Shown here: positions 1 through 8,419 of the stretch, in pieces
Numbering within the stretch: the first letter of the stretch is position 1
Layout of the letters: the number at the start of each line of letters is the position of its first letter
DNA from: Candidatus Hydrogenedentes bacterium UBA2224
GTDB lineage: Bacteria; Hydrogenedentota; Hydrogenedentia; Hydrogenedentales; SLHB01
Direction of reading: 5' to 3'
Assembly (NCBI GenBank): GCA_002348185.1
Contig: DDYW01000146.1
Span: forward strand, 1-13,410
DNA length: 13,410 nucleotides
Translations under genes and position numbers: made by a program
Notes under the pieces: model-generated
Database searches by the model: none
Seen by the model: only the letters and a program-made list of their open reading frames with translations
Told to the model about the DNA's origin: nothing

Positions 1-30
1 GCCCGGCGCTGCGGCGTGCTCGGAATGGCG

Positions 31-59
31 TGGACGGTCTCGGCAGTTCGCGCTACAAT
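31..59 (+). promoter_or_regulatory. Candidate sigma-70-type promoter for the polysaccharide operon segment
   Basis: TGGACG (31-36), a 17-base spacer and TACAAT (54-59) form a plausible -35/-10 pair. The -10 matches the TACAAT seen in the stronger promoter at 8635-8663. Transcription would begin near 66, leaving about 75 bases before the GTG at 141, which argues against the longer reading that starts at 30. The -35 matches consensus at only four of six bases, so this is tentative. Confidence 0.4.
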
Positions 60-140
60 AGGGATTGCGACCTACCTGTGCGCCTGCCGCGCCGCGGGCC
101 GGTGCGCACGGGCGCCCGTCGCGAGGGGAGACCACGTGCC

Positions 141-1670
141 GTGACCGTCATCACCGACAAGCCGCAGCCCGCTTCCGGGCGCCTGGCCGCTGTCGCGGGC
201 GGCGTCATCCTGGCCGTCGCGGCGGGGTTTGCCGTGCTCGTGGGCGGGCCGTACGCCCTGCTGCTCGAACTCGGCCTGATCGTGTTCGCGGTGGTGCTCC
301 GCTGGCCGGTGCTGGGGCTTTACCTGACCACGGCGCTGCTTCTGTTGTCGGGTCCCTCAGGGGTAATCGGCTCGGTCCGTGTGGCCATTCCGGTCACGGC
401 GGCCAAGGTCGTCGGTGCGATGAGCTTCGCGAGCTGGCTGCTCAACGCTGCCCTGCGCCGCGAACGAATCCGGCTGGGCTGGGAGTCGGTGCCGCTGCTC
501 GCATTGTTTTTGTGGAGCGCGCTCGGGGTGTTTCTCTCGGACACGTGGCGGCTGCAATGGCCGGAATGGTTCCGGCTGGGCACGCTGGTGGCCTACTACC
601 TGCTATCGGTCAACCTGCTCAACTCGCAGGAGCGCATCCACGTGTTCACGATGGTGATCGTCTACTGCGGCGTGGCGATGGCGCTGTTCGCGGTGGCGCA
701 GTATTTCATTCCGGCGTTCCACCTGAGAGCGGAGACCGCGATTGCGGACATTGGAGCCGGGGTGGAAGGGGCCTTCGTGGACCCGGAATCGCTGGATGGC
801 GAAGCGGCGGTCCGGGTGAGCGGGCGCGCGGGCCATTCGAACTGGCTGGCGCTCATCATTCTGATCATCATGCCGCTGAACGTATACTGGTATGCTGTAG
901 AGAAGTCGCGAAAGGCGCGGACCTTCTGTGTGGCCGCGGTGTTCGTCGAGATCATTGCCCTCATTCTCACCTTCACCCGCACCGGGTTTCTCGTGGGCCT
1001 CGTGATATTCGCCGTGCTGGGCATGCGGCGCCTGGTGCGGATCAATCCGCCCCGTCTGGCCTACGTGGCGTTTGCGGTCGTGCTCGCGCTCCTGGCCCTT
1101 CCGCCGGCCTACAAAGAACGCGTCTTCGACCTCGACAAGTACACCCAGTCGGATTCGGTGCGCCACCGTCTCCAACTGCAGGATGCCGCCTGGGAAATGG
1201 TGCTCGAAAAGCCGCTCTGGGGCGTCGGGTTGTCCGGGTATGGATTGCGTATCGTGGACGGCGACTCGGAAGTCGCGCACATCATGCGCTGGCTCGTGGA
1301 CGAAATGCACTGGGACCCGCGCATCATCGGCACCCACAACATGTACCTCCAACTGGCCAGCGAGACGGGCCTCGGGGGTCTCGCACTCATGCTCCTGTTC
1401 TTCGGGATCTTGCTGCGATACCTGGGCCAGGCGGAACGCTCCTACCTGAAACTGGGAAACGAGCCCGCCGCAACGCTGGTCATGTCGCTGCAGGTGAGCC
1501 TGCTGAGTTTTCTGCTGTGCGCCATTTTCCTGCACGCGCTTCAGCAGAAGATCTGGTGGATGATGGCCTCTATCGCGGCGGTCGTGCCGCTGTATACCGC
1601 CGGTGTCGCGGAACGGCGCGCCAGTGCGCCGGTTCCGGCTGAGGACGCTTCGTTCACCGGCGAATCCTGA
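141..1670 (+). CDS. O-antigen ligase / polymerase family membrane protein (Wzy/WaaL-like)
   Basis: Predicted integral inner-membrane protein of 509 residues with about ten to twelve hydrophobic segments. This family joins or polymerises lipid-linked oligosaccharides on the periplasmic face, as O-antigen ligase WaaL or polymerase Wzy; the sequence does not tell which. Visible family marks are FTRTG (residues about 278-282) at the start of a membrane span and the loop GTHNMYLQLASETGLGG (397-413), the typical H-N-x-x-L-x-x-x-x-E-x-G pattern of the Wzy_C domain. I chose GTG at 141 because GAGGGGAG lies 11 bases upstream at 122-129 and the first hydrophobic span follows soon after. The in-frame extension back to GTG 30 is Arg/Pro-rich and overlaps a candidate promoter. 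Two glycosyltransferase genes follow in the same direction, which supports a role in surface polysaccharide assembly. The family is confident; the exact substrate is unknown. Confidence 0.85.
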   Translation: MTVITDKPQPASGRLAAVAGGVILAVAAGFAVLVGGPYALLLELGLIVFAVVLRWPVLGLYLTTALLLLSGPSGVIGSVRVAIPVTAAKVVGAMSFASWLLNAALRRERIRLGWESVPLLALFLWSALGVFLSDTWRLQWPEWFRLGTLVAYYLLSVNLLNSQERIHVFTMVIVYCGVAMALFAVAQYFIPAFHLRAETAIADIGAGVEGAFVDPESLDGEAAVRVSGRAGHSNWLALIILIIMPLNVYWYAVEKSRKARTFCVAAVFVEIIALILTFTRTGFLVGLVIFAVLGMRRLVRINPPRLAYVAFAVVLALLALPPAYKERVFDLDKYTQSDSVRHRLQLQDAAWEMVLEKPLWGVGLSGYGLRIVDGDSEVAHIMRWLVDEMHWDPRIIGTHNMYLQLASETGLGGLALMLLFFGILLRYLGQAERSYLKLGNEPAATLVMSLQVSLLSFLLCAIFLHALQQKIWWMMASIAAVVPLYTAGVAERRASAPVPAEDASFTGES

Positions 1671-1697
1671 CGCGGGGGAACGCGCACGGAGATGCAG

Positions 1698-2870
1698 ATG
1701 CCAAAACGCATGAACGTACTGTACCTTGTCCGCACGTGGGCGATCGGGGGCTCGCACACCATCATCTTCCTGTTGCTCCGGCATCTGCCCAAAGAGCGGT
1801 TCAACATCATCTGCGTCCCGTTTGACACGCCCTCCAAGAGCGACGACGCCTTTGTGCGCGCGTTGAAACTCCGCGATCTGCCCGTCGCGAACGACCGTGT
1901 GCCGTGGCACAGCCGCCTGGGCTGGTGGACGGCCCGGAACGCCATCTCCGAGCTCATCGAGAAGTACGACATTGACCTCATCCACACGCACGACCCGCAA
2001 TCCAATGTGCTGGTTGGCCTTGGACGCAAGCGGTGGCCCTGTGCGGTGGTTGCCAGTCCCTACGGATGGTGGGCGCGCATGTTTCCCTTGCGGAGCCACG
2101 TCTACAACTGGGTCGAGCGGAGCTGGGCTCTGCCGAATGTGGACCAGGTCATCACGGTGTCGCAGGACATGAAACGGAAGATCCTGCGCGGCCCCACGCG
2201 CGAAGACCGCATCAACGTGATCTACACGGGGCTCGATCCCGCGGAAATGCAGGGGGGCGCGCCGCGCGCGGACGTCCGCGCCGCACTGGGCATCCCGGAG
2301 GACGCGTGCGTCGTGGGCGCCGTCAGCCGGATCTATGTCGAAAAAGGCCATACGTTTCTGCTGGACGCCCTGTATCGCCTGGCGGACAGCGTGCCGCACC
2401 TGCATTTGTTGATCGTGGGCGAGGGGCCGTTGCGGCCGTCGCTCGAACGCCAGGCGCAGGATGCCGGCCTCGGCTCTCGCGTGCATTTCACGGGATTCTA
2501 CGACGACCTCCCCGGCGCGCTGCGTGCGATGGACATCTTCGCCCAGCCGTCGGTGCTCGACGAGGGGTTTCCCACGGCCGTGCTCGAGGCCCAATTGGCC
2601 GGCCTGCCCGTCATCGCCTCGGATGTCGGCGGCACCCGTGAGACGATGCAGCCGGGCGTGACGGGGCTCCTGGTCCCGCCACGAGACGTAGAGGCTCTCG
2701 CAGAGGCCATGCGCACGCTCGCCGGGGACCCGGACCGCCGAACGGCCATGCGCGCCGCAGGGCCGGAGTGGATCCGACGCTCCTTCACGCTCGAGGACAT
2801 GGTTCGGCGGGTGTCGGGCGTCTACGAAAAGGCCGTCGCGACCTATCGTGCGCGGGGCGGGCTGAAGTGA
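1698..2870 (+). CDS. Glycosyltransferase family 4 (GT-B fold)
   Basis: Retaining glycosyltransferase of 390 residues, expected in the cytoplasm or at the inner membrane face, moving a sugar from a nucleotide-sugar to a growing glycan. The N-terminal half starts with NVLYLVRTWAIGGSHT, the usual first strand and Gly-rich turn, and contains DLIHTHDPQSN. The C-terminal half carries the family 4 donor-site residues R211 and K216 (SRIYVEKG), the strand HLLIVGEGPLRPSLE, and the E-x7-E motif E289...E297 within DEGFPTAVLEAQLAGLPV. ATG 1698 is preferred over ATG 1692 because GGAG at 1688-1691 sits six bases before 1698 but touches 1692; ATG 1710 is also possible. It lies 27 bases after the ligase gene and overlaps the next gene by one base (TGATG), so co-translation is likely. 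Donor and acceptor sugars cannot be read from the sequence. Confidence 0.88.
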   Translation: MPKRMNVLYLVRTWAIGGSHTIIFLLLRHLPKERFNIICVPFDTPSKSDDAFVRALKLRDLPVANDRVPWHSRLGWWTARNAISELIEKYDIDLIHTHDPQSNVLVGLGRKRWPCAVVASPYGWWARMFPLRSHVYNWVERSWALPNVDQVITVSQDMKRKILRGPTREDRINVIYTGLDPAEMQGGAPRADVRAALGIPEDACVVGAVSRIYVEKGHTFLLDALYRLADSVPHLHLLIVGEGPLRPSLERQAQDAGLGSRVHFTGFYDDLPGALRAMDIFAQPSVLDEGFPTAVLEAQLAGLPVIASDVGGTRETMQPGVTGLLVPPRDVEALAEAMRTLAGDPDRRTAMRAAGPEWIRRSFTLEDMVRRVSGVYEKAVATYRARGGLK

Positions 2871-3964
2871 TGCGGCTCGCCATCGACGCCCATGCCCTCG
2901 GAACGGGCGCGGGAGGCAACGAATCCTACATCCGCGCATTGCTGGAAGCGCTGTCCTCGCGGACACCAGACGTGGCGCCTGTGGCCCTGGTTCCGCCCGG
3001 CTGGCGGGGGACGCTGCCCGCGGGCATCGCGTCGCAGCCCCTGCGCGCGCGGCAGTCGTGGATTCGGGTGGCGTTGGACCTGCCGCTCCTCTTGCGGCGG
3101 GAGACCTTCGGCCTGTTTCACGCCCAATACCTCGTGCCGCCGGCATGTCCGTGTCCGGCCGTCGTCAGCCTCCACGACTTTGTGTGGAAACGGCACCCCG
3201 AGACCCTGCCGCGCGCAACCCGCTACCGCTTGCAGGCGCTCATTCCCGCAACGCTCCGGCGCGCCCGGCGGGTCTTCGTGCTGTCGCGGGCCATGCGGCA
3301 GGAATTGGCGGACCTCTACGGCTATCCCGAGGACCGGATTGACGTCGTTCCGCCGGCCGTCCATCCGCGCTTCACGGCCGCAATGGAACCGGAGACGGTC
3401 GAACGCGTGCGGGCCAGACACCGGTTGCCGGCGGATTACGTCTTGTACGTGGGCGCGCTGCAGCCGCGCAAGAATCTCAGCCGTCTCCTGGAAGCCTTCG
3501 CGGCGCTGCGGCGCGAGGGCGTCTTCCACCGGCTCGCCATTGTAGGGCAGGAGGCGTGGATGACCCGTCCGGTCCGTGAGACCGTGCGCCGGCTTCGGCT
3601 TGAAGACGCCATCGTCTTCACGGGCTACGTGGACGATGCCGACCTGCCTGCGCTCTACCACGGCGCGGCCGCTTTTACCTACGTTTCCATTTATGAGGGT
3701 TTCGGCATTCCCGTTGCCGAAGCCCTCGCCTGCGGGACGCCGGTGCTCACCTCGAATTGCGGGGCCCTGGCGGAAGTCGCGGGAATCGCCGCTGTGACCT
3801 GTGACCCCTTCGAAGTGGACGCCATCGCGGACGGGCTCCGAACCCTCCTCGCGGATGCGGGGCTGCGCCAGCGCTTGCGGGCGGCAGGCCCCGTCCGTGC
3901 CCAGGCGTTCTCCCACGAGGCTATGGGACAGGCCGCATACCAGGCTTACCGACGCGCGCTATAG
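2870..3964 (+). CDS. Glycosyltransferase family 4, mannosyltransferase-like
   Basis: Second GT-B family 4 enzyme, 364 residues. It opens with MRLAIDAHALGTGAGGNESYI, the common N-terminus of this subgroup. The C-terminal domain has VLYVGALQPRKNLSRLLEAF with donor-phosphate residues R200 and K201, the strand HRLAIVGQ, FTGYVDDADLPALYHGA, and the E-x7-E motif E276...E284 in YEGFGIPVAEALACGTPVL. Homologues with this signature are often annotated as mannosyl- or rhamnosyltransferases, which is family knowledge and not proof here. The ATG overlaps the previous stop codon as TGATG; an in-frame upstream extension to 2768 lies wholly inside the preceding gene and is rejected. It is the last gene of the polysaccharide group in this window. 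A perfect 12-base palindrome spans its stop codon. Confidence 0.88.
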   Translation: MRLAIDAHALGTGAGGNESYIRALLEALSSRTPDVAPVALVPPGWRGTLPAGIASQPLRARQSWIRVALDLPLLLRRETFGLFHAQYLVPPACPCPAVVSLHDFVWKRHPETLPRATRYRLQALIPATLRRARRVFVLSRAMRQELADLYGYPEDRIDVVPPAVHPRFTAAMEPETVERVRARHRLPADYVLYVGALQPRKNLSRLLEAFAALRREGVFHRLAIVGQEAWMTRPVRETVRRLRLEDAIVFTGYVDDADLPALYHGAAAFTYVSIYEGFGIPVAEALACGTPVLTSNCGALAEVAGIAAVTCDPFEVDAIADGLRTLLADAGLRQRLRAAGPVRAQAFSHEAMGQAAYQAYRRAL

Positions 3965-3967
3965 CGC
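3956..3967. repeat. 12-base perfect palindrome across the stop codon
   Basis: GCGCTATAGCGC is self-complementary and includes the TAG stop of the second glycosyltransferase. There is no loop and no following T-run, so it is not a standard terminator. It could be a protein binding site or chance. Confidence 0.4.
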
Positions 3968-4290
3968 AATAACCCGGGATTGACCCGGTCTCACCGGCCG
4001 CATGACCCCGAAAGCTGGAGTCCGCCTAAAACGGCCCTTTGGGGATCTCAGGGACACCCTACTGGATTGTCCTCATCCGCCCCTGAAACGGAAACGTTTG
4101 TGTCAAGAGTATAATTAAGTATTGTGTCCCGAAATTATGCGCAAAGCCGTCCTTACTAGCAGTACAGGCGAGATAGTGATATACTGAAAGTGTCCTTCTG
4201 CGATCAGGGGCGTCGAGCGCGGGCAGGAGGGGCACACGCTCGCGCGGATCGCTCGGAGGCGCGTTTCGTTTACTGCAGGGGGTGTTTGGC
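3965..4290. other. Intergenic region of about 326 bases between the glycosyltransferase and the hybrid kinase
   Basis: No credible gene on either strand; the minus-strand reading through 4059-4532 mostly shadows the kinase gene. It contains the 3956-3967 palindrome at its left edge, weak hairpin potential around 4051-4073 (GGACA...TGTCC, no T-run), an AT-rich patch at about 4084-4186 unlike the flanking GC-rich DNA, an AAACGTTT palindrome at 4092-4099, an isolated TATAAT at 4110-4115 without a good -35, and an extended -10 promoter at 4177-4185. Confidence 0.6.
4177..4185 (+). promoter_or_regulatory. Candidate extended -10 promoter for the hybrid kinase
   Basis: TGA followed by TATACT (4180-4185) matches the extended -10 form TGN-TATAAT at all but one position of the hexamer. 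No good -35 lies 16-18 bases upstream, which extended -10 promoters tolerate. The predicted start near 4192 leaves a leader of about 100 bases before the GTG at 4291. Confidence 0.45.
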
Positions 4291-6537
4291 GTGGCACACG
4301 AGCGAAACCATCTCGAGACCGCCAGTCCGCAGTCGCGGCTTTCGATCGAGTCGCAGTTCGACGTGCTGGTGCTGCAAAACCCGGACGGGCTGGTTCTTCT
4401 CGACAAAGGCGGCGCGGTTCTGTTCGCGAACGAGTCGGCGCACCGGCTGCTGGGAAATGGGGCGAAAGGTCTCTCTGCCGGCAGCGTACTGGAATTGCCC
4501 GCGGAACTGCTGGAGTCCGGCGAGCAGGCCATCGTCGCGCGAGGCCCTTCGGGGCTGGCGCTGGATTATCGTCTGAAACCCGTGCAGTGGGACGGGAAAC
4601 CCGCCTACCTTTTGTGTGTGCGCGACGTAACGCGCGATCTGCGGCGGGTGAAGCATCTCGAGAAGCTTGAACGGCGCGGCCGGCTCATCGTCGCCCAGGC
4701 CGCGGAAGGCATCGTGGTCGTGCAGGACGGCTTGGTCAAGTTTCACAATCCGATGGTGAGACGCGTGACCGGCTATTCCGAGAAAGAACTGCAGGAGATC
4801 CCGGCCCGGACATTGATCCATCCGGAAGACACCGCGCTCATCGACAGTTTTCAAGAGGTGTTGATGGCGAATCCCGAGTCGCCCGCGACCTACATCACGC
4901 GCATCGTCACCAAGGGCGGCGAAACGCTCTGGGTCGAGGTAAAGGCGACGCGCATCGAATGGCAGAGCCGGCCCGCGGCGCTCTGTTTCTTCACTGACGT
5001 CAGCAACCGGGTTCAGGCGGAGCAGGATCGGATGCTCCTGGCCACGGCCGTCGAACAGGCCGTTGAAGCGATCGTCGTGACGGACCCCCAGGGGCGCGTT
5101 CAGTACGTCAATTCCGCCTTTGAACGGCTCACGGGCTTCACCCGCGGGGAAGTCCTGGGGCGCAGCCCCCAAATCCTGTATGGCGGAGAGACGCACCGCG
5201 ACGCCTATGACCAGATGTGGGCCGCTCTGGAACAGGAACGGACCTGGAGCGGCCGCTTCCAGAACCAGCGCAAAGACGGCACGGTCTATGAGGAAGACCT
5301 CATGGTGTCGCCCGTGTTCGATGAACGCCGGCAATTGACCAATTACGTGATTCTGAAACGCGACGTGACGGCCCAGGTCAACCTGGAACGCGCATTGCGC
5401 AATGCCCAGCGCATGGAATCCATGGGGACGCTCGCGAGCGGGATCGCGCACGATTTTAACAACTCGCTCGCCCTGATCCTGGGACGATGCGAACTGGGCA
5501 TCAGCACGCTGCCCAAAGAACATCCCGGCGTCGCGCAGTTCGAGAGCATCTACCGGGCGGGCCAGCGCGCGGCCGGCGTCGTCAAGCAGATCCTGGTCTT
5601 CTGCCGCCAGGCGGAACAGGAAAAGAAGCCCCTCATCATCGCGCTGATCGTCAAGGAAGCCGTGGAACTCCTGCGCTCGGCGCTCCCCAAGAACATCGAG
5701 ATCCAGACCGACATCGACAAGACCGGCGGGCGGGTGCTCTCCGACCCGGCGCAAATCCATCAAGTGGTCATGAACCTCTGCACGAACGCCTTTCATGCGA
5801 TGGGCGAACGCGGTGGGGTTCTCGCCATCAGCCTGAAAGACGTCGAGATGGACCGCCACGTGTACGTGGACGCCGGGGAACTTCATCCGGGACCGTATAT
5901 GCTGCTCACCGTGAGCGATACCGGCAGCGGCATGGACCGCGCGACGGTTCAGCGCATCTTCGACCCGTTCTTCACGACCAAGGAACCCGACGAAGGCACC
6001 GGACTCGGTCTGGCCACCGTCCACGGCATTGTCACGGGCTGCGGCGGGGCGATCCAGGTCCGAACCGCGCGGGGCGCGGGCACAACGTTCGATGTGTACT
6101 TCCCGCGAAGCGCCGAGAAGGAGATCGTTGACCGTCCGGTGCCCCAGGATACGCTGGCGGGCACCGAACACGTTCTGGTCGTGGACGACGACGCCGATTT
6201 CGTCGAAATGTACCATTCGCTGCTCTCCCAGCACGGGTACCAGGTGACGACGTTTACCCGCGGGACCGATGCGCTGGAGTGTTTCCGGAACAATGCCGCG
6301 ATGTTCGACGTAATCATCACCGACCACATCATGCCGGGCATGTCGGGCCTGGAACTGGCCAAACGGCTTCTCGAGATCCGCCCGGACATCCCTATTCTGT
6401 TGTCTACGGGACTCGGCAGACAGGATTCCCGGACCAGCGTGGCCGAAGCGGGCATCCGGGAGCGGCTGTTTAAACCCACCCCGTTGCCGCAGTTGATTGC
6501 GGCCATTCGGCGGGCGGTGGGGAAACCCGCCAAGTAG
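4291..6537 (+). CDS. Hybrid sensor histidine kinase (PAS-PAS-PAS-HisKA-HATPase-REC)
   Basis: Soluble 748-residue hybrid histidine kinase with no membrane span or signal peptide, so it probably senses a cytoplasmic cue. Domains: PAS 1 (about 23-120), PAS 2 (about 131-245, with ARTLIHPEDT), PAS 3 (about 251-365, with FERLTGFTRGEVLGRSPQIL), HisKA with phospho-acceptor H387 in SGIAHDFNNS, HATPase_c with N495/N499 (NLCTN), DTGSGMD, FDPFFTTK and GTGLGLA (about 569-575), and a receiver domain (about 627-745). The receiver keeps its acidic pair (D633/D634), phospho-acceptor D678 in TDHIMPGMSG and K728 in LFKP, so it should be active. AHDFNN is typical of PAS-rich kinases that carry a C-terminal receiver. 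GTG 4291 is favoured because AGGGGG at 4277-4282 sits eight bases upstream; GTG 4282 overlaps that site. No output regulator or Hpt gene is adjacent. Convergent with argS. Confidence 0.92.
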   Translation: MAHERNHLETASPQSRLSIESQFDVLVLQNPDGLVLLDKGGAVLFANESAHRLLGNGAKGLSAGSVLELPAELLESGEQAIVARGPSGLALDYRLKPVQWDGKPAYLLCVRDVTRDLRRVKHLEKLERRGRLIVAQAAEGIVVVQDGLVKFHNPMVRRVTGYSEKELQEIPARTLIHPEDTALIDSFQEVLMANPESPATYITRIVTKGGETLWVEVKATRIEWQSRPAALCFFTDVSNRVQAEQDRMLLATAVEQAVEAIVVTDPQGRVQYVNSAFERLTGFTRGEVLGRSPQILYGGETHRDAYDQMWAALEQERTWSGRFQNQRKDGTVYEEDLMVSPVFDERRQLTNYVILKRDVTAQVNLERALRNAQRMESMGTLASGIAHDFNNSLALILGRCELGISTLPKEHPGVAQFESIYRAGQRAAGVVKQILVFCRQAEQEKKPLIIALIVKEAVELLRSALPKNIEIQTDIDKTGGRVLSDPAQIHQVVMNLCTNAFHAMGERGGVLAISLKDVEMDRHVYVDAGELHPGPYMLLTVSDTGSGMDRATVQRIFDPFFTTKEPDEGTGLGLATVHGIVTGCGGAIQVRTARGAGTTFDVYFPRSAEKEIVDRPVPQDTLAGTEHVLVVDDDADFVEMYHSLLSQHGYQVTTFTRGTDALECFRNNAAMFDVIITDHIMPGMSGLELAKRLLEIRPDIPILLSTGLGRQDSRTSVAEAGIRERLFKPTPLPQLIAAIRRAVGKPAK

Positions 6538-6540
6538 ACC

Positions 6541-6586
6541 CGAGTCGGGCGCGGCAGCCCGCATCATTCCGGCTCCGCGGGACTCG
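6541..6586. terminator. Possible bidirectional terminator hairpin between convergent genes
   Basis: CGAGTC (6541-6546) pairs with GACTCG (6581-6586) and CGCGG (6550-6554) with CCGCG (6575-6579). A competing smaller hairpin is CGGGC-N6-GCCCG at 6546-6561. The position between two convergent stop codons suits a terminator, but neither side has a T-run, so an intrinsic terminator is not proven. Confidence 0.35.
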
Positions 6587-6612
6587 CCCCACGCGCCCCG
6601 TGTGTTCGTTGC

Positions 6613-8307
6613 TTACATCCGCTCGGGGGCGGCGATGCCAAGGAGGCCGAGGGCGTTTTGGAGGGTCTGGCGCGTGGCCCGGCACAGTTGCGCGCGGGCC
6701 ACCTGCTGCTCGCGCGTGGGCGCGGCGATGACCGGGCACTCGTGGTAGAACGTCGTGAAGGTGCGCGCCGTATCGAGGGCATATTGGGCGATCGGGGCGC
6801 AGTTGCGCTGTGCCACCGCCCCGGCCACCACCCCCGCGAACGACGCCAGTTGCATCAACAGCGCCCATTCCGCGGCGGTCTCGACGGGGAACGTGTCGCC
6901 CACGGTTTCAGGACAGTCGCCGAATTTGCGCAAAATCGACGCGATGCGCGCGCACGAGTATTGCACGTAGGGGCCGGTATCGCCCGTGAACGACAGGGCG
7001 GATTCCCATTCAAACACGACGTTCTTGTTGGGGTTCACGCGAAGAATGGCGAACCGCACGGCCGCGATTGCCACCTGTTTGACGATCTCACGCCGTTCGT
7101 CGGGGCTCAGGTCCTGGCATTGTTCCTCGACTTTTTCGGCGGCGCGCGATTCCGCTTCATCGAGGAAGTCGGAGAGCAGCACCACCGTGCCTTTCCGCGT
7201 CGACATCTTGCCTTCTTTGAGTGTGATGTAGGCGTAATAGATGGGTTCGGGCGTCGCAAACCCCGCGGCGCCGAGAATCAGGGCCACCTGTTCCGCATAG
7301 AGCTTGTGATCCTCGCCCAGGACGATCAGGTTGAGGTCCGCGCCGAGGCTCATTTTGTGGATGGTGTACGACAGGTCGCGGCAGCCGTACATGGAACTGC
7401 CGTTGGCCCGCATCAGCACGAAATACCGGCCTTCGTCGCGCTCGTGGCCCAGCTTCGCCAGGTCGACCACCACGCGGTCGTCCTCGTCCGTGAACACGGC
7501 GTCTTTCTCGCGCAGCGCCGCCAGCACCTGCTCCAGCCGCGCGTCGCGCAGGTAATCGGACTCGCGGTCGAACACATCGTAACTCGCCCCGATGCGTTCG
7601 AGCACGGCCAACTGGCCCCGGAGACAGAGATCGGTGATCCGATGGAATTTCTCCACCGTTTCGGGGTCCTTCTCCTCCATCTTGACGAGGAGTTCATACC
7701 CGCGAGCGGCGAATTCGGGTTCGGCCTCCGCCCGCTGATTGGCCTTCACATAGATGTCGAGGATCTGATCGAACGAAAGCTGTTCGGGGTCGGGACATTC
7801 GAGCACCAGCAGCCCGATCTGGCGGCCCATGTCATTGACGTAGTAGTGCACCTCGACGTCGTACCCTTCGAAGCGCAGCAGGCGGACCACGGCATCGCCG
7901 ATCATGGCGTTACGCGCCCGGCCGACGTGCGGGCTGGCGTTCGGGTTGATGCTCGTATGCTCGATCAGCACCCGCTGGCCCGCGCCCGAAGCGTTCGCGC
8001 CGAAAGCGTCGCCCGCTTCCAGCACCGACGCGACGATTCGCCGGGCATACACCTCCCGGTTCAGCTTGAAGTTGACGTAGGGGCCCGCGACGCCGGTTTC
8101 GAGCACCTCGGGGCCAAATCCAACCTCCCGCGCGATGCGCGCGGCCAGTTGCGGGGGCGGGCATCCGAGTTTGCGCGCGGCGTCGAACGTGCGCAGCGCC
8201 ACATCGCCCATCTCGGGCCGGGGCGGCGGGGCGAACGCAAGGTCCGCGGGCTCGATCCCCGGGATAGCGTCTGCAATGGATGCGGCAATCGACTTGAACA
8301 GGTCCAC
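6613..8307 (-). CDS. argS: Arginyl-tRNA synthetase
   Basis: Class I synthetase of 564 residues that charges tRNA-Arg with arginine in the cytoplasm. In order: the N-terminal Arg-tRNA synthetase domain (about 1-85, with PRPEMGDVALRTF and VAGPYVNFKLN); the catalytic domain, with the HIGH-region motif PHVGRARNAMIGD (126-138); GSSMYGCRDLSYTIHKM; the KMSKS-type loop KMSTRKG (367-373); and the C-terminal DALR anticodon-binding domain starting near YVQYSCARIASILRKF. Length is normal for the family. The last residue of the HIGH motif is Arg instead of the usual His, see findings. The start is uncertain: GTG 8307 gives a family-like N-terminus (VDLFKSIAASIADAI), while ATG 8349 and GTG 8355 would add 14 or 16 atypical residues and lack a ribosome binding site. 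The site before 8307 (GAGCGAGA) is also weak. A candidate promoter at 8366-8395 would leave about 50 bases of leader before 8307. Confidence 0.95.
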   Translation of the reverse strand: MDLFKSIAASIADAIPGIEPADLAFAPPPRPEMGDVALRTFDAARKLGCPPPQLAARIAREVGFGPEVLETGVAGPYVNFKLNREVYARRIVASVLEAGDAFGANASGAGQRVLIEHTSINPNASPHVGRARNAMIGDAVVRLLRFEGYDVEVHYYVNDMGRQIGLLVLECPDPEQLSFDQILDIYVKANQRAEAEPEFAARGYELLVKMEEKDPETVEKFHRITDLCLRGQLAVLERIGASYDVFDRESDYLRDARLEQVLAALREKDAVFTDEDDRVVVDLAKLGHERDEGRYFVLMRANGSSMYGCRDLSYTIHKMSLGADLNLIVLGEDHKLYAEQVALILGAAGFATPEPIYYAYITLKEGKMSTRKGTVVLLSDFLDEAESRAAEKVEEQCQDLSPDERREIVKQVAIAAVRFAILRVNPNKNVVFEWESALSFTGDTGPYVQYSCARIASILRKFGDCPETVGDTFPVETAAEWALLMQLASFAGVVAGAVAQRNCAPIAQYALDTARTFTTFYHECPVIAAPTREQQVARAQLCRATRQTLQNALGLLGIAAPERM

Positions 8308-8365
8308 GGTACGTCTCGCTCGGTTGTTTGTTACAGTCAACGGGGCCATGCGCACTGAAACGCGA

Positions 8366-8395
8366 GTTGTAACACACGACCCGCCGGCAAGTAAA
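8366..8395 (-). promoter_or_regulatory. Candidate promoter for argS
   Basis: On the minus strand, TTTACT (8390-8395), an 18-base spacer and TACAAC (8366-8371) form a moderate sigma-70-type promoter, with TGT before the -10 as in extended -10 sites. Transcription would start near 8359. The -35 lies inside the T-rich tail of the minus-strand terminator, so argS would be insulated from upstream transcription. Confidence 0.35.
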
Positions 8396-8419
8396 GAAAA
8401 CGCCCGGGACCGACGGGCG
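8391..8419 (-). terminator. Minus-strand intrinsic terminator upstream of argS
   Basis: Read on the minus strand: a 6-bp GC stem (8414-8419 with 8401-8406, CGCCCG/CGGGCG), a 7-base loop, then TTTTCTTT (8393-8400). This is a standard hairpin plus U-tract. A second 7-bp stem, CGGGACC (8405-8411) with GGTCCCG (8422-8428), overlaps and would exclude it. No minus-strand gene precedes it in the window, so it may insulate argS or attenuate a longer argS transcript. Confidence 0.6.

Noticed and set aside
1..144. C-terminus of an upstream gene, either to TAG 59-61 or to TGA 142-144 overlapping the GTG start
   Set aside because: Two frames are open from the window edge, but neither short tail looks like a known protein end and the fragments are too short to judge.
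603..3146. 847-residue open frame on the minus strand
   Set aside because: It is antisense to the ligase and two well-supported glycosyltransferases, His/Arg/Pro-rich without any domain; a GC-rich shadow.
4092..4099. LacI-family operator at AAACGTTT
   Set aside because: The palindrome does not extend beyond eight bases and no such regulator is nearby.
4270..6567. 765-residue open frame on the minus strand
   Set aside because: Exactly antisense to the hybrid kinase, whose motifs are all intact; no domain visible.
6658..8358. 566-residue open frame on the plus strand
   Set aside because: Antisense to argS with shadow-like composition.
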